The notes beneath the pieces were generated by a model. The model made no database searches, had not been told where the DNA came from, and was given only the letters and a program-made list of their open reading frames with translations. This document shows positions 10,873 to 21,594 of a stretch of DNA of 64,000 bases, piece by piece; the stretch's first letter is position 1, and every line of letters starts with the position of its first letter. Where the stretch lies: contig QAOA01006669.1 of NCBI GenBank assembly GCA_003255065.1, positions 1-64,000 on the forward strand, read 5' to 3'. The position numbers were made by a program, and so were the translations under genes. Source of the stretch: Cercis canadensis (taxonomy: Eukaryota > Streptophyta > Magnoliopsida > Fabales > Fabaceae).

Positions 10873-11105
10873 ACGCTTGCTGGAGGTCCAGCGCCCAGCG
10901 CTGGTGCACCCGTGAGCTGGCCTGGCTTGCCTTGTTCTTGGCTTTCAATCACGCAAGGGAGCTGGCGCCTAGAGCCGCAAGATTGGCACCCAATGCTAGG
11001 TCACCAGAGAGCTTCCCTTGCTCTAGCTTGACAATCAATTCATAATACAAGCTAGCAACCACCAGCGCTCAGCGCCTCTAATTCCACGCTCAGCGCCAGA
11101 GTGCC
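10873..11105. repeat. GC-rich palindromic island inside element B
   Basis: Repeated AGCGCT/GGCGC-type words (CCAGCGCCCAGCGCTGG and CAGCGCTCAGCGCC among them) stand out in AT-rich surroundings. They echo the island at 7325-7435 in the element's LTR, for example GCGCTGGGCGCT, so the LTR motif set is present internally as well. Confidence 0.6.
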
Positions 11106-11474
11106 AGAGAGCATCATTTTTGGCTCAAAACAAGAGTTTTAACAAGAAAATTCATGACACCAACCAAAGTAAGCTAAAAAACACAAAACTAGAAGGAAAT
11201 AACACCAAACTAACTTGAAATAAACACAAGAACAAGAAATCATTTCCATAAAGTTAACTCAAGCAAATGCATCACAAAAACCAAGCAAAGAGAACAAAGT
11301 TCATTTTGCCCAAATCCACACATTGAACATAGAGAAAACCCAAAACACACTTCAAGCAAATTTAAACTAAAATAAAACAAACAGAAGAACAGGATGCTAT
11401 AGTAATATGCTAAGGAAAAGAAAAGTAATTGCAATAAAAACTAAATGAAAAGTAAAAGAGTAAGAGATTAAGAG

Positions 11475-11492
11475 CTTGGGTTGTCTCCCAAG
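11475..11492 (-). ncRNA. CTTGGG/CCCAAG hairpin after gag-protease
   Basis: On the minus strand CTTGGG-AGACAA-CCCAAG forms a perfect 6-bp stem with a 6-base loop, about 45 bases after the end of the gag-protease open region. A related CTTGGGAGGCAACCC-type word is common downstream of gag or pol in plant Athila-type elements as far as I recall. The role is unknown; it could be an RNA-processing, export or translation signal. Confidence 0.45.
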
Positions 11493-11537
11493 AAGCACTT
11501 AGTTTATAGTCCTAAGTTGGACTTTCTCTGAAAAAAT

Positions 11538-13486
11538 TTATCCAGGATCAAACAAGGTAGTGAAGGAATTTTGAAACTTTACTCCATTCTCACTTTGACT
11601 TTTAGCTTGTGGGCCTTTTTCTTTTAACCTCCAAACTTTGGTTTCTTTTCCAAAGCAAGCAACATTTCTAAGATACTGCAACAGAATCATTGGCAATGAA
11701 GGCTTCTTTTTCTTTTGAGACTCAGCTATAGACACATTTATCTCCATTTGTTGTTTGGGGATGTCATAATCAGGAGGCTTCTCTTTATGTGATGTCACTT
11801 TGGTGAGAGTTCCAATTTGGTCTTGCAATTTAGTGCTTTCAATTATTGTGTCAATCTTACAACAAGTACTGACTTCATCCGAATGTTTTATTGCTTTAAA
11901 AACTTGGAAGGACACTTCATCATTTTGTACTCTTAGAGTAAGTTTTCCCTTTTGTACGTCAATGAGAGTTTTCTCGGTTGCCAAAAATGGACGACCAAGA
12001 ATTATTGGGATTTCTTGATCTTCTTCCATGTCAAGCACAATGAAATCTACTGGGAAGATGAACTTGTCGACTTTCACCAAGACATCCTCTAAGATTCCCC
12101 TTGGATACTTGATTGATCTATCTGCCAATTTTAAGGAGATGGATGTTGGCTTGACTTCTCATAGACCCAATTTCTTAAACACAGAAAGAGGCATCAGATT
12201 AATACTCGCACCAAGATCGCATAGTGCCTTACCAAAAGATACATTGCCTATAGAATAAGGAATATTAAAACTCCCAGGATCTTTTAACTTTTGTGGCAGT
12301 TTCTTTTGTAAGATTGCACTACACTCTTCAGTGAGTGTCACAGTCTTACAATCCTTTAGCTTTCTTTTATTGGAGAGAATCTCCTTCATGAATTTCCAAT
12401 AGCTAGGCGTTTGCTCCAAAGCATCGGCAAATGGGATGTTGATGTGAAGCTTCTTGAACACCTCCAGAAATTTAGCAAATTGATTATCTACTTTCTTCTT
12501 CTGGAATCTCTGAGGGAAGGGAATAAGTGGAACATAAGGTGGAGAGTTATCTGGAAATAACTTTGATGTCTTCTCCACTGATTTGATATACGGTTCCACT
12601 GAGATGTCTTCATTTAAGGACGTGTCATCCCGAATAGTGATAGTCATGACATTCTCTTTAGGATTGGTGATGGTGTCGCTTGGTAAAGACCCTTTGAGGT
12701 CTCTCCGACAATTGCCTGGCTATTTGTCCTACTTGAGTCTCTAACTTCCTGATGGATGCATCTTGATTCCGAAACCCACTCCTTGTTTCATCTATAAACG
12801 TTGCTGTTTTTTGAATGAAGGCTGAGGTTTAAGTTGTTAACTTCTCTAGTGCACTTTCCAAAGATGAATTCTTCTCATTAGGTTGGGGTTGTGAAGTTGA
12901 ACTTTGAGGAGGCTGTTATGATAATTGATAGGAGTAGTTAGATCTTTGAGGAACTCCTTGATTGCCCTGATTACCCCAAGAGAAATTTGGATGATTTCGC
13001 CACCCTGGGTTATAGGTTGGGGCATATGGGTTATTCTGAGGTCATGAGGGATTCCTCATATAGTTGACTTGTTCTTGAGAAGGAAAGCTAAACATGTTAC
13101 CAGGACACTCTCCATTTGCATGATAACCTGAACAGAAATCACAAACAATTGGAGGGTGACTAACAGCATTCACATTAATAGTCTTAAATCTCTTGGAGAG
13201 GTCAGCCATTTGTTGGGTCAACAATTTATTCTGAGCTAAAATTGCATCTAGAGCTCCCACTTCCATCATACCATTTTTAGCCATAACTCTATCCCCTTGG
13301 CTTTGGTAGTCATTGTTGGCCATCATTTCCAACAAATTCCATGCTTGCTCTGGTGTCTTGTGATTCAAAGCCCACCAGTTGCAGAATCAACATTGGATCT
13401 CATGTAAGGTAGCAGCCCATTGTAAAAATATTGGACTTGAATCTAAAAATCAAAAGAGTGATGAGGGCATCTCCGCAATACATCAT
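11538..13486 (-). pseudogene. gag-protease region of element B (Athila-like)
   Basis: Minus-strand coding region. Recognisable parts in order are: a late gag segment (RRCPHHS, FYNGLLPYMRS, then TPEQAWNLLEMMANND); a CCHC-type knuckle (CDFCSGYHANGECP); a linker with NIPFADALEQTPSYWKFMKE; and an aspartic protease core with LCDLGASINLMPLSV and the following IPIILGRPFLAT strand. There is no reverse transcriptase after the protease. The N-terminal half of gag is absent where element A begins. It is a fossil with a few breaks; in life it would have supplied capsid and protease only. Confidence 0.85.
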
Positions 13487-13555
13487 TGTTGTGGACACTA
13501 CTTTACGTCCAACAAATAAAAATAAGTAATAAATATAATATGTAGAATAAGAAGG

Positions 13556-13744
13556 ACGTGGGTTCATAGTTTAGGTGCATAGGTGACAGTTTTTTTTTGC
13601 AAAAGGAAATAGGAGAAATATGAGGGGCAAAGCAGTTGGAGATAAAAGAGTGCAGAGACGTGAGAGAGAAGGATGGGGTAACAATTAGAGATGAGAGAGA
13701 GGGAGAGAAACGTGAAGAAGGTGGAGATGAAAGTGAGAGACGTG
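13556..13744 (+). promoter_or_regulatory. Array of four ACGTG cores upstream of the LTR TATA box
   Basis: ACGTG occurs in the same orientation at 13556, 13658, 13710 and 13740, within purine-rich DNA just upstream of the TATA box. The other LTR has three (28362, 28421, 28482). ACGTG is the core of ABRE/G-box sites bound by plant bZIP factors. A function as an LTR enhancer is inferred. Confidence 0.5.
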
Positions 13745-13771
13745 GGTGCATGGGAAGAGTTGTAAGCTTAG

Positions 13772-13778
13772 TATAAAT
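13772..13778 (+). promoter_or_regulatory. TATA box of element A 5' LTR
   Basis: TATAAAT about 285 bases into the LTR. The aligned position in the 3' LTR reads TATAAAA at 28514-28520. Conservation between the two LTRs and the LTR context support a Pol II promoter. Confidence 0.65.
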
Positions 13779-16066
13779 AAGAGAGATCTACACCAGAAAA
13801 AAGGGCAAGACAGAGATAGAAAAGTAAGTAGCAACTGAAACAGAGAGCACATAGAAAAAGAAGCAGAGAAGCAGCAAGAGGCAAGGACCGAAACCAGCAG
13901 GAAGGAGAACCTGAAACCAGATACAGCAGCAGTGGAGAAATAAAGCAAAGACAACAGTGCAAAGAGACAAAGAATCAGCCACTACAGCAACCAAAGAGAA
14001 CACCGATAAAAAGAAAAACATCAAGAGGTACCCAAATTACTCCTTTTTTTAGAGAGAGAAAGTTTCATTTTTTTAAAGAGAGAAAGTTCATTTTTAGAGA
14101 GGAAGAAGTAAAGATAGAGAAGAAATAAATAGAAAGAAGAGAGCATAGACAGAAAGAGTGAGGATCCCATATCTTACTCTTTGTTTTTTTTTTTCGGTGG
14201 TGTTAGTGTTTATATTTTTCTATTATCTTGTTTCATTTTGCTTATATGGTTATATTTAAGCTTCATAAGGGGAGAGGTGGTGGATTCCACCCCAATTACT
14301 AATTTCCTCCATTCCTAAAGAGAGAAACCAGCTTAGAGAGAGAAACAAAATTTCAGAGAGAGAAACATAATTTTAGAGAGAGAGATGAATCTATTTAGAG
14401 AAATAGAAAGTAGAATTTCCTACCTTAACCACTTTTTTTATTGTGAAATAGAGCCAATATCCATGGCTCTCCTCATGAACTAGAGAAGATAATGGGTTCT
14501 CTTGCTTTGTTTCGTTTTGAGAGGAAGAATGGGTTATGCATTTTACTCTTGCCTTTTTAGTTTCTATGTTTCTTTATTCTTTTGTCTTTTACTTGCTTTT
14601 TCCCATATTATCACTATTCCCGTAGCTTCCTTTTACTTGCTTATCACCTTTTTCTTTTTTTATTTTTGCATTGATTTGAGTTTTGACTAAAGTTGATGTG
14701 ATTCTTTGTTTTTGGTACTCTTATTTTAGGTTTCACGTTTTATCTTTCTTCTAGTTTAGGTTGGTTTTGTTTTTTGTTCTATTATGTGTATTTGTGGGCT
14801 GATCCATGCATTTTGGTAGGTTTTCTTTGTCTTGGGATGAATTATTAGTAAAAATTGGATCAAATTCGAATTGGGCCTTAAGGGTTTTATTTGTGTTATT
14901 GGGCTTAAGTTTCATGTTTGCTGATGGGTCCTTTCTTTTGTTTGGGTTGATTTGTTTAATTTTCCCTTGCTTTGTCTTAGGCCCACGAAATGGGCTAGGT
15001 CTATTATGTTTACTTTGCTGAATGAGCCAATCACTTGTGCTTTAGCCTTATTTGGTGCTGATTGGGCCAAAATCTGAATTGGGCCAGTCCATGGGTGTGT
15101 TTAATTTTGCTTCTTTACTTATTTAGATTAGGCATTTATTTTAGTTTATTTTATCTTTTTTTTGGGATTAAATTATTTTGCTTACTTATTTATTTATTTA
15201 TTTTAAAATTTTGTTTTTTTATATATTTATTTTATTTTTAGATTATTTTAATTGTTTATTTATTTATTTATTTTAATAATTTCATTTTTTTTAATTTTTT
15301 TTCCATTTCACTTTATTTTTCTTCCTTCTTTATTTAAATTGTTTAATTGAAATAAAATTAGAAGTGAATTCATTTTTTTAAAAAACATAGATAATACATT
15401 TTTATATAGTTTAGTTTAAATTCCGCGAATAGTATTCATAGGCCCCTTACTTGTCAAGGGAAGGATATGAGTAACTTACCTCCATAGGGGTGGCTCTCCT
15501 ATCTGTCCGAGGTAAGGATAAGCGCAACTTTGGGAACCGAGAAACGTGAGAACAAAGTGGAAGGATTAGGACGCGATTAGATTCATGCATAGCATAATTT
15601 TTAATTTGAAAATTTTGAATTCCTTTTAATTTTAATTTCAAAAATAAAAAAATCAAAAATAAAAAAAAAACTTTTTGAATCATTGCGAACTACGTGAACT
15701 TTGATCCCTAATTAGAGTATGTAGGCATTTGAGAGTGACGAATCAAGTCTCATTGTGAATAATCACCTATTTTTCTTTTAGGGATAACATAAATATAATT
15801 AGGCCATAATTTAAGTTGCACAATTAATTTTAGGTAACCGTCATTTAGACGGGTGTTATAGGGTGCCTAACACATTCTCTATACACAATTAGACTCCCGA
15901 ACCTTCTCTGGTTCGTAGACATATTTTTTTAAATAAAAGGGGTTTTCCAATTGTTACCCAATTTTTAATACAATTGGTGGCGACTCCAGAGTTTTCATTT
16001 CGAAAACCAAATCTCTTTTATTTAAGCCATCCTCGTTATACAGACCTCCGGGTATGTTATGATAGT

Positions 16067-16085
16067 TTAGCGACTCCACTGGGGA
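16067..16085 (+). promoter_or_regulatory. Primer-binding site of element A
   Basis: TTAGCGACTCCACTGGGGA starts two bases after the LTR end; the other copy at about 29470 reads TTGGCGACTCCACTGGGGA. It begins TGGCG in that copy, as plant gypsy primer-binding sites do. I could not identify the matching tRNA from memory. Confidence 0.65.
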
Positions 16086-16837
16086 ATATCGAGAGTCAAA
16101 CCTAGAAAGTTAATTATGCCAAATAAATATGGCCTTTTTGTATTTTCTTTATCCTATTGTTCATTTAATTTTCATTATTTATTTCATGTATATATTGTGT
16201 ATATATTTTTGCTTCGCATTTGTAAATAATTATAGTATATTTTGTGCTTTCTTTTGCAGTGGGTAGATATAAGATGAGGTTTGTTTGCTTCCCCTGCACA
16301 CACGAAACACTAACACTCATACCTCACACACTTTCTCTGGCTCTATACCCGAGTCACATTTAAACTTAGGGTTAGATAGGGAGTGAGCATTATCCCAAAG
16401 GGGCTAAGTACCCTTGCGATTTATGCAAAGCTCTCACTTGGATTGTAACTTGTCCTTTTAACATGAGTAAATATGAGAGGCACTACCTTTCGTCTATTCA
16501 TGTTAACAAGACAAGGTCTCTGTCATCTCGATGAGAGACAATCTATAGTACCTTAGACTTCTAGGATGTAGCACTGACCTAATAACCATGTACGTAATTT
16601 GACTGTACAAGCCCTCCTTTAGGTTAGATCATGACCACTAAGTTAAGATCCTTGAGCTTAGATGTCAACTTTTTCTTAAGACAATAGGGGAAGCATCATT
16701 TCTCTCTTTTATTTTCTTCTCATTTTACTCGCTTTATTTCTCATTTGTAAATACACTGTAAATTTTTCTGACAATGTTTGGTCACATTTTATTTTTGAAT
16801 TTTTCAGCAATAATCCATAGGAGGTTGAATTGTTAAT
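16086..16837 (+). other. Untranslated leader of element A
   Basis: About 750 bases before ORF1 with no long frame. It contains two good splice-acceptor-like sites (CTTTTGCAG near 16259 and TTTTTCAG near 16807). A second, slightly diverged copy lies at 29468-30239. Confidence 0.6.
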
Positions 16838-18898
16838 ATGGCTAGTCGAGATCCTGTTTTTGAAAATTCTAAGACTTCACGAGCTTTCATAAGGGATATG
16901 GCATCACTACCAACTGAAGAGAGAGATTGTTTATCTAAGGGACATCCTAGCACATTGCCGAAGAGGCTTCGAGTTCATGTCGAAGTCAATGAGGTGACCG
17001 AAGTAGACTGTTTTTTCAAATTGCTACCCATTGATGAAAAGACAGTTTTTAATCAGAAATACGAAAAGATTTGGGACTTGTTGAAGGTTGAAGTACATGA
17101 GATGGCTGTGGTTACCATGTTGAATTACTGGGATCCTTCATACCGTTGCTTAACTTTTGGAGTCATTGACACGACCCCGACCATTGAAGAGTATGCCTAT
17201 ATGCTGAATTTGCCATTGACTACTCAAACCAAGGTGTATACTCACAACAAGAATAAAGTTGCTTTGGGAAGGGTTGCTAAGTGGCTAGGTGTATCTGCTG
17301 ACATTATGAAAAGTAAAATGATTCTAAAGGACACTAGCATGAGGGGGTGGCCTATGGCTTTCATAATACCCAGTCTACAAAATTTTCTTGACAAAAAGGA
17401 ATGGGGAAAGCTGAGGAATCTGATTGCTTTATGTATCTATGGACTTATTTTATTCCCATCTGCCAAGAATGCTATTAATTTTTTAGCCGCCGATGTGTTT
17501 CAACAAGTTCTTGAGCACAAGATTAATCCAGTACCCGCCATATTGGCCGACATATTTGGAGCTCTAAATTTTTGTTGAAGGAAAGGCGATGGTAAACTCA
17601 AATGTTGTTTACAACTTTTATTTGTCTGGGTTTTCTACCATGTTCAAGGAAAAAATTATCCACGATTGACCAATTTTGGGTTTGGGATGGAGTTCATAAG
17701 GAAATTTACTGAATTGAAGATTGTGAAGGAGGATCGAGATTTCTGGTTGAACAGTTATATTGGTATTGATGAAGGAAATTTTACATGGCGTTCTCATCGA
17801 TCTAAAGGGCATGGCATATTGGTTCGTTGCGGAGATTTTTCGTATGTGCCATTGATGGGTACTCAAGGTTGTGTGGCCTACACGCCTACACTAGTCTTAA
17901 GGCAATTCGAACACCTTCAATACATTCCTTACACTAAAGGACTTGTTGAAATGGAGTTCGAGTACGATTCTCAAGGGAGTGAAAATAACTTGTACAAGGT
18001 CAAGAAGGCTTGGGAAATATTATCATTCCGACAAGAAGACCCGTGCTCCGATACTGATGAGGCGATTACTTTGTATGGTACTTGGGTCCGAGAGAAAGCC
18101 AAAGAGGTCGTAGTACCACATGCTGCTACTATTTCTCATCCACCTCCTATTGAAGTGCCTACTCGCGATTTTGAGGCTGAATTTGCCATGAAAGAAAAAC
18201 TTAGAGAGGAAGAAATGAAAAGAAAATTAGATGAGGTAGAAATTGAAAAGAAGAAATGGCTTGAAGAACGGGCTCAACTCATGAAGAGATTAGCAAGAGC
18301 AGAGAAAGAAAAGAGAAAATACCAAGATGTCGCTCAAAGTGCCTCATTGAAGCAAATTGAACAAATGGAGAGACAAATCCATGAGGTAAGAGAAGTGGTG
18401 AAACACAGACTTGAGCAGATGGCGTGTCTTAAAGCAAAGATTGAAGAGCTAGAGGAGAATCTGGAAGAAGAAAAAGATGTTCACAAACAACAAATGGAAA
18501 ATTGGGAGAATGGGTATCAAAATATGAAAAAACTGAAAACTCAAGAGGAAGAAGATAAAGAGTTTTTACGTTGTCAATGTGAAGACATGGAGCACCAAAA
18601 TACTCGCTTAGGAAATGCTCTTCAAAAGGCAAGAGAGATGGTGACAATTTGGAAGCAACAATATGAACTTTTGAAAGAGAAAAAAGAAATGGATAAAGGA
18701 GGTGACGCTTCAGAGACCGAAAAATGGAAGAAGCGTTTTGAATATTTGATGGAGAATTCTTATGATAAAGCAGAAAGGCTAAGACAAAGAGTTCAAGAGG
18801 TCGAAGCTCACACGACTCCTTTTGCATTACCTACGAGGGATTTGGAGAAACTTTTTGAAGAATGCAAGAGTATTTTAAATGACATATCACAATTATGA
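16838..18898 (+). pseudogene. ORF1 region of element A (Tat/Ogre upstream ORF)
   Basis: Starts at ATG 16838, right after a TTTTTCAG acceptor-like site. The first part (about 245 residues, beginning MASRDPVFENSKTSRAFIRD) resembles the plant-specific domain found in Ogre-type ORF1 and in host plant-mobile-domain-like proteins. Visible features are LLKVEVHEMAVVTMLNYWDP and TIEEYAYMLNLP. The later part (roughly 17666-18898) turns into a long charged coiled coil, about 200 residues rich in Glu, Lys and Gln with heptad-like spacing, ending LEKLFEECKSILNDISQL. The function of this ORF is not established in the family. The region is broken by at least one break, and the element is a fossil. Confidence 0.75.
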
Positions 18899-19572
18899 GC
18901 TTCTTGATATACTTGAGTTACAATCATTAATGAAATGTGCTTTGTTTTCATTGGACCAATCTCTCATGTTAGTTGTATGCGATAATTTTTCTCGTAATGT
19001 CAAAACATTCACGAATATTATCATTGTCATGTTTTTCCGTAAAGAACCAAAGTTCTTGCCAAAAATAAGATTTGTATCCCACGAAAGTACTTGTGAAGAA
19101 GATGAATTTTAAAATTGATCGCTTAAAAGACTCGTCCAAGCCATATTAACAATCTGTCTTCTTAAGAGATTGCTGAAATCTTTTTATTATTTTCATTTTT
19201 ATTCATTTATTCTTTATGTTTTCTTTTCATTTTTATCGTCCATTAGGGGATTAAGACATCATTGGTCCTGCAAAGAAAGCGCGGTTCAATAAAAAAGGCT
19301 TTGTGAAAAGATCAATCGGACTCAGATCTAGGACTGTTACTATCATGGACGGAACTCAGGAACTAGAGAGGGATTTAGGAGTTGAGTTGGATGGGATGAA
19401 GGAACAAATGAATGAGATAAGGAGTTTACTTGTTGAGAGTTTGAAGTTAAAAGGGACAGCTGAAGGCCCGAGTCATTCTGACTTTCTCCCCATATCCTAA
19501 GTAGCATCACTGCTGACTTTTCCTGCTCATGAGCAAAATGTTACCACAGCTCAATTCAATCCCATTTGAGGC
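18899..19572 (+). other. Spacer between ORF1 and gag in element A
   Basis: About 670 bases. It contains a short frame (19303-19500) with the Glu-rich sequence ELERDLGVELDGMKEQMNEI that probably belongs to the start of gag. The rest is T-rich and non-coding (19130-19260). Confidence 0.45.
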
Positions 19573-21498
19573 ATGCCCCCTCATCTAATGACACCCGCAA
19601 CGCAGGGATTGGACCCTAATTCCACTATCTCACCTACTACCCAACCACCTGAATTTCGATTCACCGCCACTTTACCTAAAGCAAAGCCTACCACAGAGAC
19701 TTCCTTTAATCCAAGTGGACACATGAGAAACGTATACACTTACACTTCACCGATCACCCATTCTGTTTTTAATGTGCCCACCCAGAATCCACCAGTGACC
19801 ATACATGTTGAGAAAGAATCTGAGGAGTGCGAAAAAGAAAAACAAAAAGAGAAATTGTTGACTTTAGAGGAGAGGATTAGAGCTATGGAAGGAACTAGTT
19901 CATTTGGGGCTGTAGGAGTCAAGCAATTAGGTCTTACTCCGGGAGTGTCAATTCCTAGAGATCTTAAGCTCCCAGAGTTTGAGAAGTATGATGGGACTGG
20001 TAATCCGAAGTTTCATCTGGTCTCTTATATTACGGAGATGGCTGCTATAGAGGAAGATGAGAAGGTGTTGATTCATTTCTTTCCAAAAAGCCCCACTGGT
20101 GCTGCTTATAATTGGTTTATGAATTTAGACTGCACCAGGATAAGGAGTTGGGCGGATTTAGCAGATGCATTTCTAAAGCAGTACAAGTTCAACTATGATA
20201 CTGCTCCTACAAGAGAGCAATTGAAGAACATGCAGAAGAAAGATGAATCTTTCAGGGAGTATGCCCAGAAATGGAGGACCTTGGCTTCCGAAGTTCAACC
20301 TCCACTCATTGACTCTGAATTATGCTCCATTTTTCTGGATACATTGAAATCTCCGTATTTGGAGTTGATGTCGGGTTGTCCCTTCCATGATTTTGCTGAT
20401 ATTATCAAGGCTAGGGAAAGAATAGAAGGACTGGTAAAGGCTGGAAAGTTACAAGGAATGAGTACTGAATGTAATAGTTTTGGCTAGAAAAAGATGGGTT
20501 TTCAAAAAAAGAATGAAGGAGAAGTGAACTGGATACAAACACCGTGAACCTACCAATACCCTAAACCTAGAAGACCATCATTTCCACCATCATATCCTGT
20601 TAATGCTATCCCTTCAGCTTATCCCCAATCCATACCAAATCACCAATATCCTCAAACACCCTTCGTTCCCACTTACCATAATACACTTCCAAGTTTCCCG
20701 GTATCAAGACCACCATTTAGGCCAAATTACCAGGGGTATAGAAACCAGCGACGTCCTTTACAAAGAGATGAACCGTTTCCAAACATTCCTATTACTAGAG
20801 CTGAATTGTTCAAACAATTATGTGAGGCTCATGTGATAGCTCCTAAGCCTGTACAACCAATTTAGCCACCATTCCCTCAATGGTATAACCCAAGCCTCAA
20901 GTGTGATTATCATCGAGGTATTGTGGGACATTCGATTGAAGATTGTCCGGGGTTTAAGTTTGATATGTTAAATTTGATTAAGCAAGGCGTGATCAAAATT
21001 GAAGAAATTGGGAAAGGGCCTAATGTAAACAATAATCATTTGCCTAACCATGAAGCGAGACCAATGATTAATGCAATACTTAAAGAAGTTGGGGAAATCC
21101 GAAAGATTACTCAGATAAAGACTCCTATGAGGTTAATACGAGAAATACTGAGGTCAGTTGGATGCAATTTGAAAAGTCTTTTTAGGCCAATAAAAAAAGA
21201 TGATCAATTTGATGTGGATTCTTTCTGTGAACATCACCAAAGTATGGGGCATGATATAGAAAGGTGCTGGGAATTCAAGTGTGGAGTTCAGAAGCTGATG
21301 ACTTTAGGAATCTTAAGGTTTGAGAGGAGAAGTGAGAGGAATCAAAAGGAGATCAACATGACTGGAGAAGAACAACATGGGGCCAAACCTTTTGTCCTTA
21401 GAGTTTTACCTAATCCCCCAGCTAGCCAAGCTCGGCCAGAGGTGGTCATTCAGGTGCCTGCACCATTCTCTTATGAAAGCAACAATACCGTACCCTGA
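19573..21498 (+). pseudogene. gag region of element A
   Basis: A Pro/Thr-rich start is followed by the retrotransposon gag core (GTGNPKFHLVSYI, AYNWFMNLDCTRIRSWADLA and FLKQYKFNYDTAPTREQLKN, with MQKKDESFREYAQKWR after it). This is the capsid-like helical domain of plant gypsy elements. Two CHHC-type zinc-binding clusters follow at the end: CDYHRGIVGHSIEDC and CEHHQSMGHDIERC. The linker between capsid and knuckles is Pro-rich. Product: structural nucleocapsid protein. Several breaks; not open throughout. Confidence 0.85.
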
Positions 21499-21594
21499 AA
21501 TTACGGAGTAAAAATAGAAAACACTAAAGAAAAAAATCCAGGGAGTTGCATAGAAAAAAAAGAAGAAAAAAAAGAATCAGATACGATCACCAAT

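Larger units (their letters stand above)
7728..11474 (-). other. Non-coding 3' region of element B
   Basis: About 3.7 kb between gag-protease and the 3' LTR, holding no pol domain. Contents: two further CCCCCAAACTTG tracts (8910-8922, 9480-9492), the small proline-rich frame at 9019-9276, a purine-rich tract on the plus strand (about 10600-10800), a long T-run with an N (10841-10870) and a GC-rich repeat island (10873-11105). Confidence 0.6.
6350..13486 (-). mobile_element. Athila-like element B, gag-protease only, truncated
   Basis: A minus-strand Ty3/gypsy fossil. Its 3' LTR lies at 6350-7690, and gag-protease lies at 11538-13486. Between them are about 3.8 kb with no reverse transcriptase, RNase H or integrase. 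The 5' end (start of gag, leader and 5' LTR) is missing because element A begins at 13487, inside gag. The protein similarity (DLGASINLMPLSVFKKLGL protease segment, gag ending in a CCHC knuckle) is to the Athila lineage. The layout resembles the non-autonomous gag-only derivatives known in plants. Broken by a few breaks plus the truncation. Confidence 0.8.
13487..16064 (+). repeat. 5' LTR of element A
   Basis: About 2.58 kb, from TGTTGTGGACACTAC, which aligns with TGTTAACACCC at 28291, to GTTATGATA just before the primer-binding site. It contains an ACGTG array and TATA box in the first 300 bases, AGAGAGAAA repeats (14040-14400), a TTTA-rich low-complexity stretch (about 15180-15300) and a structured tail (15690-15912). 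The left flank is element B gag, so A inserted into B or was joined there. Confidence 0.85.
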
